NCBI GenBank assembly: GCA_963457665.1
Contig: OY735237.1
Coordinates: 227,001-291,000, forward strand
Direction of reading: 5' to 3'
Source: Thysanoteuthis rhombus
Taxonomy: Eukaryota > Mollusca > Cephalopoda > Oegopsida > Thysanoteuthidae
DNA length: 64,000 nucleotides
Below are positions 11,651 through 22,825 of this stretch, one piece after another. The notes under the pieces were generated by a model. It saw nothing but the letters and a program-made list of their open reading frames with translations, had not been told where the DNA came from and did not search any database. Position 1 is the stretch's first letter. Every line of letters begins with the position of its first letter. The position numbers and the translations under genes are program-made.

Positions 11651-12639
11651 AACTTTTAACGATATTATTTGGTGCAGATTTGAAAAGAAAACATATGAAA
11701 AATAGAAAGGAACACATCATAATTTCCATTTTATCACAAAATAAAAAAGATTACTATTTTCATAACTGATATACGCAACAATGTATTCTTGTTTATTTGA
11801 AACTGGCTCTTCAAGCACTTCCCCATTACCCTTGAGCCGAAAACATTCAGTGTAACTTTAATTTTTACCTTATAGCCTCATTTGCCCATTTCAGGAGAAC
11901 TCACGCACCCCTTGCCCCAGATAGGGAACCATTGGTCTTGATGCACTTGTAAAACTTCAACGCCCCCACTTGGAAATATAATATTTGAATTACGAGGCAC
12001 AAAGAGTAAAAATGATGACAAAAACATTTCAGTAGTCAAGAAACAACATTTTTTCCGTATATCAATTTGATCTTTTCCCCTCAAGAATTCAGGTCCAGGG
12101 TATCAGAAGGTGGATAGGTTAACCATAAGTTTAATGAACTAAAAACTAGTTTTCGTAGTTCCAAACAATGTGGGGAGCCAGCAATTTCTTAAATATTTTT
12201 TTTTTATTCACAGATATTGGCTGAAGTGGAAACCAATTGAATTCATCAGATGGTATGTAAATATTGTGCAAAGAAACAGAAATCGTTATGAGAATACATT
12301 AGCATGGAGGTAGATATTGCTGACTTTATGGAACTGATATTTCAAAAACAAAGCTCTCTGAATATTCTGCGGAAAGAAACAGAATTTCTATGAATTATTG
12401 GAATCACAACTAAATAAATGCATAACATAATGAAACAAACAAAGTTCTTCTGAAGTGTGTTCAATCACAGTTTCCATGATTTCACACGTCAGAGGGCACC
12501 AATATTTTTTTTCATGTTTATAGGTCTACAGTTTGATGCACCTCAAAATTTAAATAAGCAGTATTCTTGTATTGCAAATCTGAAATTTGAGAAAGTATAT
12601 ATTTGTGAACCCAGTGTATAACCATCTACATGAAATCCA
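11651..12639. other. No gene recognised
   Basis: AT-rich sequence upstream of duplication unit 2. Its counterpart upstream of unit 1 is outside the window, so I cannot tell whether the duplication reaches further left. Confidence 0.4.
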
Positions 12640-13324
12640 GAATTTAAAGTATGCATGTTGAAACACACTAGGGAGAAACAGTATTGTTGTGTAATATGCG
12701 GATTGTAATTTTGAAATTATTTCTCAAAGGCATTTTTTAATACACATTGGTGAGAAAGTACATCAGAAAAAGTGAATCATCAAAAAATTGACTTTCAAGA
12801 ACATGAACACACATTTGGAAGAAACTATATTCAAATGAAATGATTTGATCATCATTTTCAAAGTGGTTAAATTTCAAATGCCACTTGCAAATCCACTTTT
12901 GAGAAAAAGCACGTTTTATGAAGTGAGCTTTTCCAGATTCAAAAACTTATGCAAACACCCTGCCTGGAAGAACCGAATACAGGGAATCAGGATCAGAATT
13001 TTCACAGGAATCATTATTAAGAATACCATTTATAAAAAAACATATTGTGAAATGTACAGTTCATTTTTGAATAGTTCCTTTTAAAAAAATTATTCGGATA
13101 CAACATTAAAGTAATCATATTCATATGAAGTGTGGGTTGGCATTTTCATTATATCTTTAAAATAACATTCACAAACAAACACTAGGAATAAACCAAATTC
13201 ATGGAGAGAATGTTGATCAACATTTTTCACCAAGTTCTTAACTAGAAATGCACTTGTAATACATGTTAGAAAGGATTCATATTATTGTGAAATGTGCATT
13301 TCTACGTTTTGTGATATTTAATCT
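12640..13324 (+). pseudogene. Decayed C2H2 zinc-finger repeats upstream of array 2
   Basis: Counterpart of 1-580. The block near 12655 reads the same finger fragment with different damage, and linker and finger scraps continue to 13300 (for example a CEMC-like start near 13290). No continuous frame joins these pieces to the intact array. Confidence 0.6.
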
Positions 13325-14116
13325 ATGAAAATGCAAATATACAGTGGAGAGAAACCATATTCTTGTGATGTGTGCTGTTTGGCATTTTCACAGGGTTCTA
13401 ATTTAAAAAGACACATGCGAACACACACTGGAGAGAAACCATTCTCCTGTGAAGAGTGCAGTTCAGCATTTTCTCGGAGGTCATCTTTAAAACAACATAT
13501 GAGAACACACACTGGAGAGAAACCATATTCTTGTGAAATGTGTAGTTCGTCATTTTCTGATAATTCAAAGTTAAAAGTACACATGCGATCACACACTGGA
13601 GAGAGGCCATATTCTTGTGAAGTGTGTGCGTCAGCATTTTCTCAGAGATCAGATTTTAAAAAGCACCTGCGAACACACACTGGAGAGAAACCATATTCTT
13701 GTGAAGTATGTGGTACAGCATTTTCACAGAGTTCAGATTTAAAAAGACACCAGCGAACACACACTGGAGAGAAACCATATTCTTGTGAAGTGTGTGGGTT
13801 AGGATTTTCACGGAGTTCAAATTTAAAAAAACATCTGCGAACACATACCGGAGAGAAACCATATTCTTGTGAAGAGTGTGGGTCAGCATTTTCTCAAAGA
13901 TCAGATTTAAAAGTACACATGCGAATACACACTGGAGAGAAACCTTATTCTTGTGAAGTGTGTAGAATGGCATTTTCTCAAAGATCAGATTTAAAAGTAC
14001 ATATGCGAACACACACTGGAGAGAGACCATATTGCTGTGAAGTGTGTGGTTCAACATTTTCTCAGAGTTCAAATTTAAAAAGGCACCTGCTTAAACATAA
14101 CGGTGAGAAATCATAA
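13325..14116 (+). CDS. C2H2 zinc-finger protein, 9 fingers (array 2)
   Basis: A 263-residue paralogue of array 1 with nine complete C2H2 fingers and TGEKPY linkers. Helices read QGSNLKR, RRSSLKQ, DNSKLKV, QRSDFKK, QSSDLKR, RSSNLKK, QRSDLKV twice, and QSSNLKR. Relative to array 1 the predicted DNA-contact residues (-1, 2, 3, 6) are the same in all nine fingers except finger 4, where T becomes S. The frame ends NGEKS then a stop inside the linker to finger 10; that finger persists as decayed sequence at 14117-14180. Two in-frame ATGs (13325, 13331) are possible; the second aligns with the array 1 ATG. The role is inferred to be nuclear nucleic-acid binding. No effector domain is visible. Confidence 0.72.
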   Translation: MKMQIYSGEKPYSCDVCCLAFSQGSNLKRHMRTHTGEKPFSCEECSSAFSRRSSLKQHMRTHTGEKPYSCEMCSSSFSDNSKLKVHMRSHTGERPYSCEVCASAFSQRSDFKKHLRTHTGEKPYSCEVCGTAFSQSSDLKRHQRTHTGEKPYSCEVCGLGFSRSSNLKKHLRTHTGEKPYSCEECGSAFSQRSDLKVHMRIHTGEKPYSCEVCRMAFSQRSDLKVHMRTHTGERPYCCEVCGSTFSQSSNLKRHLLKHNGEKS

Positions 14117-14868
14117 CCTTGTGATGTATGTGGGTTTACATTTTCTGATAGTTTGTATTTCAAAAGACATATGTGAATGCACACTGAACATAACCCATAT
14201 ATCTGTGAAGTGGGAGGTTACTGATGACAAGAAGTTTACAACATCAACATTTTCAAAGATTTCACTTAAAGAATTACACATACAAACACACACTAAAAGG
14301 AAATCAACATTTTCATTGACTTGGGATTTTAAGAATCACAGCAGACATTATTGAGAGAAAATTCTTGTGAAATGTGAAAATTTGTATTTTTGTGGAGATT
14401 CATTGAAATTTCACTTGCAGAGATACACTGAACAAAAACTATGTTCATGTGGAATATCTTCTTTTTTTTGTTTTCATGCAAGTTAACATAAATGTAGACA
14501 GAAATTGGCTTGGAATACTTTTGCCTTCTTACTGACTTCTGATTAGAAAATACACATTTTCAATGTGCACCAAAGAAAAAAAAATTCTCAAATTAAATGA
14601 CTTTGTAGTTTTATTATGTTTCATCATGAAATGACTTTTGCCAAAATGAAATAATATATATGTTAAAGAAATGTGTATGTATGTATATTTTTTGTGCATT
14701 TGCATCGATACAAAACATTTTCTCAATGCTATTTTTATATTCTTGAAAAGGTTCTTTTTAGAGAACATATAAGTAGATTTTTGAAAATCTTTTGCATTAG
14801 AAATTTTCAGAACTGAATGCTTTACCGAAATTGCTCTTTTATTTTCTACATAGATTAGCATGTTTGTC
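14117..14868. other. 3' flank of array 2 with one decayed finger
   Basis: Immediately after the stop the DNA still reads CDVCGFTFSDSLYFKRHM, the remnant of finger 10, then further linker-like scraps. The rest parallels 1479-1980 of unit 1. Confidence 0.55.
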
Positions 14869-15551
14869 TGGTTTCAAGTCAAAAGTGTGATTGCTAAAAC
14901 ATCTAATTTATAAAGTGTCTGATTTATAGATGGTAAAAGAACATGTTATCCAATGCAATAAGGTTCAATAATACAAACATAATCAATTCAAAAAGGGCAA
15001 ATACAACCAATGAAGTAAGGTCCAATAATTCAAACATGTCCAATGCAAAAAAGCAATGCTCAAAGTGCCAATTCATGCATATATACACATATGTTGTTTG
15101 TGCATATATACATGTACATGTGCCTCACATGGAGCATTCGCTAGAACCACTTCTCTGGTGATGCTTTAATTGCTTTTTCACCCGTCATTGAAGGGTTGTT
15201 TTTTTAAGTAGCGAGGTTTCTGATGTTGCTTTTATTGCTTTCTAAAATCTTATAAAAAGCAATTTAAGCTACACCAGAGAAGCGATTCTTGGGAATAATT
15301 CATGGGAATGATGTGGGTTACATGTACATATGTGTACGTATCGTGTATATATGATTTAATCGGCTTTTGTATTGGATGTGTTTACATTTTGTATTAGCTG
15401 TGTTCGAAAGGCCTTTATTTCATTGGTCACGTTTGCATTTTCAAACATTTTATCATTGGACCATTGGTAATTAGCATTATGTACTTACACCATTAGTTTT
15501 AAACATTTTTGATATTGGACCTTTTTGGTCAAAAGTTTTGACTCAGCACCA
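14869..15551. mobile_element. Foldback MITE inserted in duplication unit 2
   Basis: A 683-bp insertion absent from unit 1, where the empty site near 1989-1995 reads TTTGTC. Both sides in unit 2 carry TTTGTC (14863-14868 and 15552-15557). The ends are imperfect inverted repeats (TGGTTTCAAGTCAAAA on the left; the right end reversed reads TGGTGCTGAGTCAAAA). Long inner arms also fold: CCAATGCAA-type words near 14950-15050 pair with the 15370-15530 side, and a central palindrome around CTTCTCTGGTG pairs with CACCAGAGAAG near 15280. There is no coding capacity. The superfamily is not determined. Confidence 0.8.
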
Positions 15552-17440
15552 TTTGTCTAGTTGTATTGTTAAAAGTCTATAATTTTTTCATGAAAATACT
15601 ATTTTCATTTCAATATTCTCACTGACATGATTTGAGATTTCATACATGTTCATCAAAGTCTCTATACATGAGAGATGAAGGATATGAATTTAAAAAAGTA
15701 TAGCTTCATCTCTGCTCTGGAAATCAATCTATATAATTCAGATATCCATTGGTAAATTGCTGCTGCCTTGAAACTCGGTATTCCTCCTTTGAAATGGAAA
15801 ATTATGAATTGAGATACTCAAGTGGGAAAAAAATGATTTTCCCGTTTTTTTTTAATGTTTTCATTTTTTTATTAATTTTTGTAACAGTTCCATCATAATT
15901 GCTGTTGGAAATAATGGTAAAATTGTTCTAGATGAACCTCCTTTCTTGAGGCTAGAGATGAATTCTTCAAATTCTCAAAGTTGAACAGTCAAGGAAGCAT
16001 GCATTGTAAGACAAAGCAGGGACTAGCAGTAGCAACTGGATCTTGTAAACAGTGACTGATGGTCACTTTCCCCCCCAAAAGAGACCAAATTCTCTACTTT
16101 TAAACAAGCTACATTACTGTCTATGATTGAACTTGAAATTAGACTCTAAAAAACAAATGCTATTGACATCCTCCGTATAGTAACTGATAAGTATGTTCAG
16201 TTGCTCTTCAGTGCTGTATCATCATTGTCTATGATTGAATTCAAAATTAGATACTGAAAACAAACACAGGAGGTGGTCACTGTATAGTAACTGAAAAATG
16301 TTTGGTTAATCTTCAATGCTGAATTAACTATGTGTCAGAAATGACAGGTGTTACAGGCCACACAATTATAAGGGCCCAGCACTAAATGCTTGCGAGCTAT
16401 CAATTCTAATTCAGCAAATGTACACTTGCTCTATTGTCATATCAAATGTATGTTTTAAAATTTTTTTTTTTTTTCTTGATTTTGGGTCTTTTTATAACAT
16501 ATGCTGGCCAAATCCAGCCCTTTCCATCCTTCTTTCCCAGTTACTCCTGATATTCTACCTCTATTTCATGATATTCTTCATACGTTGTAAGCTAAAGTAA
16601 ATCATGTTCTCTACTCGAAGAATAACGTGATTGTTATCTGATGAATTTGAAAGCATGAATACCAGTTTCAATGTCATTAAATCTAGAAGAAAAAAGATGC
16701 ACTGATTGCTTCCAGCATGAAAAATAAACTTCTTACAAGGTCAACAATTAATAAAAGTCTTTGAAAATTACACATGCTGTAATAATAATACAAATTTTTT
16801 ACAACTTAGCTGTGAAATAAGAGTTTAAAATTATTTGCAATTACCTACTCTAAAATTGATACTTTTTGTTACATCCTTAGAACATGAAGAAATTCTATTT
16901 TACTACAGGAAATGTGTCCCTTAGCTTAACTGAAGACATTTGTACATTGCTAATTATTATTTGTGTGGACTATGTTTTGAAATAATCAAAACTTTGAAGG
17001 GAAATATGGTGCTGAAGTATTTAATCCAACCACATAGCAACAGTCACATTCAATGATTACATCATGTGGCACATATACCTATAAAAAAAAATGTTTGAAA
17101 TCTTGTGCATCCTAAACTGAACTTTGACCAATTTTTAGCCCCCCACCCACCATTTTCATTTGGGTTGGTGGGTGGAAGGGTGGTCAACTCCTGTTCCCTG
17201 ATCATTGCCAAAGATATTTTTTTCTCTTGTAAACATTTTTGTCTCTCAACACTTCCAATTTTTATTCAGGATGTTTCTGTTTTCACAATAAATATTTGAT
17301 GAAAATAAATGAAGATATGAATTTGTTCTTCTCTTACAAGTTATAGACATTGATTACCTCCCTTGACATTACTGGTTTAATAGACTTTCTCTTTTTGGAT
17401 CGTGAAGAAGTGTACTTGATTGAATTGATAAGTGGTTATT
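15552..17440. other. Distal flank of duplication unit 2, no gene seen
   Basis: Sequence matches unit 1 at 15660-16430 and 17220-17440. The part between (16440-17210) has no counterpart in unit 1 within the window and shows no gene or recognised element. Confidence 0.5.
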
Positions 17441-17869
17441 GCATGTCTTGAAAAATTCAAGACATTACATGGTGTACCAGAAAGATTTACTCTTCAATTA
17501 TCAAATTTATGTTTTCACCTGGGAGTTTGGAAATTTACATCTTAAACGTGTTCTTTCTATGCTTGTTGTCCGATTAATCTTTTCTAAACTGGTATCAAGT
17601 ATGGCATTGTGGTGTGTATGCAATCAAATTGTTGTCTTGATTATAATGAAACAATTCTGACAGCATTTCCAAATGAGACACAATTTCTTCATTCACAGTA
17701 GAGGTTATTGATCCAGTATCATCAACCATCTCTTTGAGTGAAAGATGTTTTAAGTGATTGCTTCTTTCCATCATTTGACACCAAGGATCTAACTCTTTTG
17801 AAGGCATTCAACTTTTCACAAGCTTTCTATATGTTTATTCCTTTTCCTTAAAGAGAAACGTTCAGTTCC

Positions 17870-17975
17870 TTCATGAGTGGCTAAAATTGGCTAATTGGCT
17901 GTTCCTATGGCTGATTTGGCATCCTTGCCAGTAATGTGCCTATCACCCATTTTGAAGATTAAATGTATATATATG
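17870..17975 (-). repeat. Dispersed repeat, inverted partner of 10805-10960
   Basis: On the - strand reads the GTGGGTGATAGGC and TACTGGCAAGGATGCC words of the copy at 10805. Confidence 0.55.
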
Positions 17976-18027
17976 GAACAAGATATCCAAACAGGAAAAT
18001 AAGGTTTACTTTTCCGCTGTGTTGCAC

Positions 18028-19000
18028 TACTAAAAGGATAATCATCTCCATTGTTGTTAGATTAAGGTATAATCCCTAAACCTGTTGAAGGAAAACTGAT
18101 CTTGAAGTAAAAGCTTCCTGAAGACTCTGACACTGAGTGAGGATCATGTTCATTGCTATCATATTATGCGAGGTTCATACCTATCAAGAAAATGTCAGGG
18201 AGAAAATAATTTCCTTAGCTCAGAGAATTGTCAGGGAATTTTGCAAATTGTCAAAGTTTATCAAGATTCCAAAATTGCTCAAAATGTCAGGGTATTTTCT
18301 ATAATTTTGTTTATTATCAAGAAAAATCAGTCACCCTCCCAATAAATGTAAAGAAAATCAAGAAATTAAAAGTGAATTGAGAGGTTAAGTACAGGTACTT
18401 CTTAATTGTGAGAGGGAAGCTCATTGCGGTGGGGGGGGGGATTTGAAAATGCAAGCCTTTGGCTGAATCGTGTTATATTTATGTTTTTTTATGTAAGCTT
18501 ATTTCGCAGAATTACAGGTTGCTGGCATATTTTCAATGTGTTGTTTTTTTTTGTATGTATAAAAAATGAAAAAGTGGCTAGGGGTAACTGAATGAGAGGT
18601 AAGGGCCATTACTTTGATCTATGATCAGGGAAATTTGAAGAATGTCTGGAAATTTTGAACTATCAAGTTGGTGAGAACCCTGCCAAGGTATAATCCCTAA
18701 ACCTGCTGAAAGAAAACTAATCCTGAGAAAGGAGAATCCCATAGTTTCTCTGACACAAAGTGACGATCATCTCCACTGTTGCTAGATTAAGGTATAATCC
18801 TTAAATCTACTGAAGGGAAACAAATCTGGAAGTAAAAGAATCTTATATACTCTGACACTAGATGACAATTTTTATTGTTATTGCTTAAAGCATAATCTTT
18901 CAACCTACAGAAGAAAAACTAATCCTGAAGTAAGAAAATCCCATAGACTGACTCAAAATGGCTATCATCTCCATTGAAGTCAGATTAAGGCATATGTGTA
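18028..19000 (+). repeat. Tandem array of about 115-bp units, interrupted
   Basis: Four units share AAGGTATAATCCCTAAACCT, GAAAACTAATCCTGAAGTAA, a CTCTGACAC word and a GATCATCTCCATTGTTGCT end. The first (18028-18168) is separated from the next three (18683-19000) by an insertion at about 18169-18682. Confidence 0.75.
18169..18682. mobile_element. hAT-like non-autonomous insertion in the 18-kb array
   Basis: The right end, read on the - strand, is CAGGGTTCTCACCAACTTGA, a hAT-style terminus. The left end CGAGGTTCATACCTATCAAG is a diverged inverted match. The interior repeats GTCAGGG and has a G-run near 18430. No transposase is seen. An 8-bp target duplication is not evident. Confidence 0.5.
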
Positions 19001-22000
19001 GGCTGTTAAGTTCGATCAACTGAAAGTACATCTATCAAATGTATTAGATTTTAATTGAATACATGATGTGACACAGAGCTACGATGTATAGTCTTTACTT
19101 TTTTCAGAATTTCCCCTATGACAACAGAGAAAAATTAGATTGCTTGAATATTTTATTTTTTAATAAATTGTTTCAAACATTAAGATATCTGCAAAAAGAG
19201 TCAAATAAAATTCTGAAATATTTGAAATGAAAAACGATTCAAAATACTTGGCTTTTTATGTAGACTATATATTTGAAGGGGGAAATCCATTTATATACAT
19301 AGAGAGAGAGAGGGATGGGAGTGAGAATTTTGATTCTAAAAACCGGGGAGTGGACTCCCCTTTGGGTGATTTGATGCCCTGTTGGACATCCTTCTGGTTG
19401 CTCCTACAGCCTAAATGATTAGAGACACATCATTTCTTGCTTTCCTTTGGAAATATGACTTCATCAATGAAGAGATTTGAGGCTATAAAACATGGTTAAT
19501 GAAAACTTGTGAGGAAAATGTTTTCATGCAGAATTCTTTAGACTTTGGTGCCAATTACTCCTGGAGGAAAGTCTTCAAAATGGAACCTCTGATCATATTT
19601 CCGCCTTAAAATAAAAAAATAAAAATCAAATAAGTAAATAATTCATATGAGATATTCAAAGAGGACAGTGTTACCAACCCATAACTACAAAAGAAATTAG
19701 AAGGAACGTTGGAAACTGCAATTGATATCTTAAACTACTCACTGGTTTCTTCATTTTCTTTCTGTTTGGAGAACATTGCAATTATAACTGCCTGGATCTT
19801 TCTGTATTTTAACCATAATTGTCTGAAAATATATTCTGAGCCTGTTGACCTCTTGCTGACCCCCTCAACAGCAATATTCCACCCACCTTTTCTTTGTCAA
19901 TTATATGGTATTACAGCCCAGGATCGACTGATGGCTTTTGTCGCACAAGACCAAATTTTATGGTGTTGGAATCAAATTATGTACCTCCAGCACCAAAATA
20001 ATTTGAAATCTATCATCAGACTAGTGTAACATAATTAGTCTGAGAGATTTGACAATTTTGTTAATTAATTTGTTTTCAATAATTTAAGTTCATTAAACAT
20101 TTTTCGTTTTTGTTTTTTTCTTTTAATAAATATTTGGAAGAAAAGTTAGGCTAGTTCAAGAACGTGTATAAATCTATATGTGAAGGTATAATTGTGTCTG
20201 TGTTGTATAAGAAATGCTGGCCTGATGAGGATGTATAATTGTGGATGTTCACATATTAAGGAAACCCAAAATGGCCGGCTGTAAAATGGGACGTCAGAGG
20301 TTAAACGGTCAAGGCGATTCATGATATCAGGACGGTGCTTGAATATTAAAGAAAAATAAGAACTTATTCCAAAAACGCCCCCGCGGATTATTGATAAAGA
20401 CGCTGAATAAAGACACATCGGAAACGTGGGTTGTTCGCTGGCCCCGGGTAAAAAAAAAGAGTGAGATGAAGGTGTAAAAGGATAGGTCAGCTATGGCAGA
20501 GAGCGAAGAAAATACATGAAGGAGTGTACCAGACAACCAGGTAGACAGCTACGCATGCTGTTTTGATTAATGAAAGAGTCATGTATTTCAACTTCTTATC
20601 TCTCTCCTTGGACTATGGCAATCATGTTCTGATCTGGAAGCAAAATTACTTCAATGTATTGCGATGTTGCAAACAGTATATCCAGTATTTTTTTTTTCAA
20701 TTTCACATCTGTTTACACAAGGAGCAGTACAGTAGGTTTGCAAGAGAAATAGTAATAAAATACGTATATCTGTTCATCTATTGTTCGTTCTTATTCATGT
20801 TGTATCATACATGTTTCTCACAGATTTCCTTTAGTAACATAAGTAGGAAGGAAGTACAGCGGGGAGAAATTTAATCAAAATGTCACACTCCCTTTCCCCG
20901 TGATAGCCGGGCCAACCAAGTAACTAAAACACCGTGTATCATATAAATCAAATATTTAAATAATCATTAATCATTATCCTCAGAATGTTATGACCGAACT
21001 CACAATCGATTGTTCATGAAGCTCAGATGCTAATCATTCTAGGACAGGTGCACATAAGACGTCATTGAATCAATAGAAAAACGAATTGAAATCAAAGTAG
21101 AGATAAAAGATAGACACAGAGGGAAATAGTAACTTGATTATTAGAGCAAGTCTAAGCCAGGTACGTCGGTGTATCTCTTCATCAATGGTGGATATGGCTT
21201 GGCAGAATTTTCGCTTTGTCTTCCATATAACCCAGCAAAGAAAGGTAAGTTGATTCAATTGACGTAGGTGACTAAAGAACCAGTCAATCACTTCCAGTCA
21301 TCCAGTCAGTGGACATCTCATTTAGAAACTTGCATACCTAGCTGGAAATTGAATATCGTGTGCTACGTGCGACTAATAATGCCCGTGTAAAAGTGTGTAA
21401 AAGTGTACAAACGTTTCTGGAAAAATCATTACTTTATCTCCATTTTGCACCCATCCCGTTACAATCATGTTAATATTTGTTCATTTTGAAAGATATTCCA
21501 ATTTTTTTTATTGAGAGTATATTCACCGTTTAGGTCACCGGTTTTACCGTGTTTCTTGCAGTTATCCTACCGAGAAAAAAAATAATAGTTAGTTTGGTCT
21601 GCAATGTTCATGTTTTACTTGTCTGTTCAATATAAATAAAACTATTGTATCCGTAACGGAAGTGCTACCCGAAAAGCTGCGTTTTTTAGTATCGGAAGCT
21701 ACAAACCGAGGCATCGTTTTCGGGTAGTCGAAGCTGGCGCTTGATCTACCGGCTGCGATCCTTACCACACGTGTATCTTTTGTCTGTCTATTTCTTTCTA
21801 TCCCTACCCAGAACAGTCGTGTTCTTTGAACGATCGTGTAACGTTTGCACACAACTGTAAGCAAATGGTATCCAAACAGCAAACAAACCTTAAGGCAATA
21901 ACGAGTATTGTTCGTTTGCAAACTTCCCATCAAATGTTATACACACAGTAACACAGTCGAGGAACAATTGCTTGATGCTGATGTCCGAACGTTTATTGTA

Positions 22001-22439
22001 CACTCAATTCTTATTCCCTTTATTAGTTGAAAAATGTATTCAAAAGAGTGTCGAGTAAAAGCATTTTTTAATTGGTTTTATTTGACGAAGTACAATAAAT
22101 AATTATTGATCATTTGCACTCGCCTTTTTACTGCTTACCTTCAGCTTATTCTTTAGTTGCTTTCAAAAAATTAAACCGTTCAGAACAAAAGTTACGATAA
22201 CAATTCTCTTCCATGGACTTATTCACCCCTACCTGCCCATTTATGTGATGTATTTTGTATATGGGACACGAAAATTGAAATTTTCGTTTTGTTTTAAGAT
22301 CGAAAAAAAAAACAAACTTCCCTGCTTAAATAAATCACGATGGAAGGGGAGAAAAGGTTAATCCGTAGATGGGTTTTTGAAACTCTTATTCCGGTCGTTT
22401 TGAAGAAAACAACTTGAAGTCAAACTAGAGAAATGGAAG
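19001..22439. other. No gene recognised
   Basis: AT-rich with a short GA run at 19303-19312. A small inverted repeat CTACCCGAAAA / TTTTCGGGTAG lies at about 21665-21727 within a locally GC-richer block. Short frames such as 19709-20029 and 20146-20418 have no domain and differ in no way from chance frames. Confidence 0.4.
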
Positions 22440-22825
22440 CTAAACAGACGTACGATGCCCACATGAGAGAATCACGGTCAACCTCACATGGAGAGATCAC
22501 AAGACAGCACAGTATATATAAGGAAGAAAACAGTAGTCTGAAACATCATAGAATCTTTTAGAAAACCTAAATGGCAATGGACAGACTGTGTTGCCAGAAT
22601 GAAAGACAACTGATGGATATCACGATTTACAGCATGGATCCCCAGAGATCACATGCGAAACCAAGGCCCACAGAATACAAGATGGAGAGATGAACTAGAC
22701 AAATTCAGAAAGTACTGGCTACGTAACGCCCATGATAGAGAATTGTGGCGAATCTTGAGGAAGGTCTATGTCCAACGACAGACGTTAAATGACTGATGAT
22801 GATGATGATGATGATGATGATACCG
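22440..22825 (+). mobile_element. RTE-type LINE, 3' fragment
   Basis: Matches the C-terminal coding part and tail of the LINE at 60.5-62.6 kb: words for HERI, the WRDHTI block, KWQW and the NRGRQNTRWRDEL block are recognisable, followed by the shared 3' UTR (GGTCTATGTCCAACGACAGA) and a (TGA)n tail at 22794-22821. It is 5' truncated and its frame is interrupted several times. Confidence 0.8.

Larger units (their letters stand above)
12640..17440 (+). repeat. Segmental duplication, unit 2
   Basis: Second copy of unit 1, in direct orientation. It includes decayed fingers, a zinc-finger frame, a shared 3' flank and a shared distal block at 17220-17440. It is longer than unit 1 in one place because of an insertion at 14869-15551, and differs in 16440-17210 where unit 1 has mariner-like sequence. 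Confidence 0.8.

Noticed and set aside
22794-22821. CTGATGATGATG read as a hammerhead CTGATGA box
   Set aside because: It is the (TGA)n tail of an RTE LINE; no helix II or GAAAC box follows.
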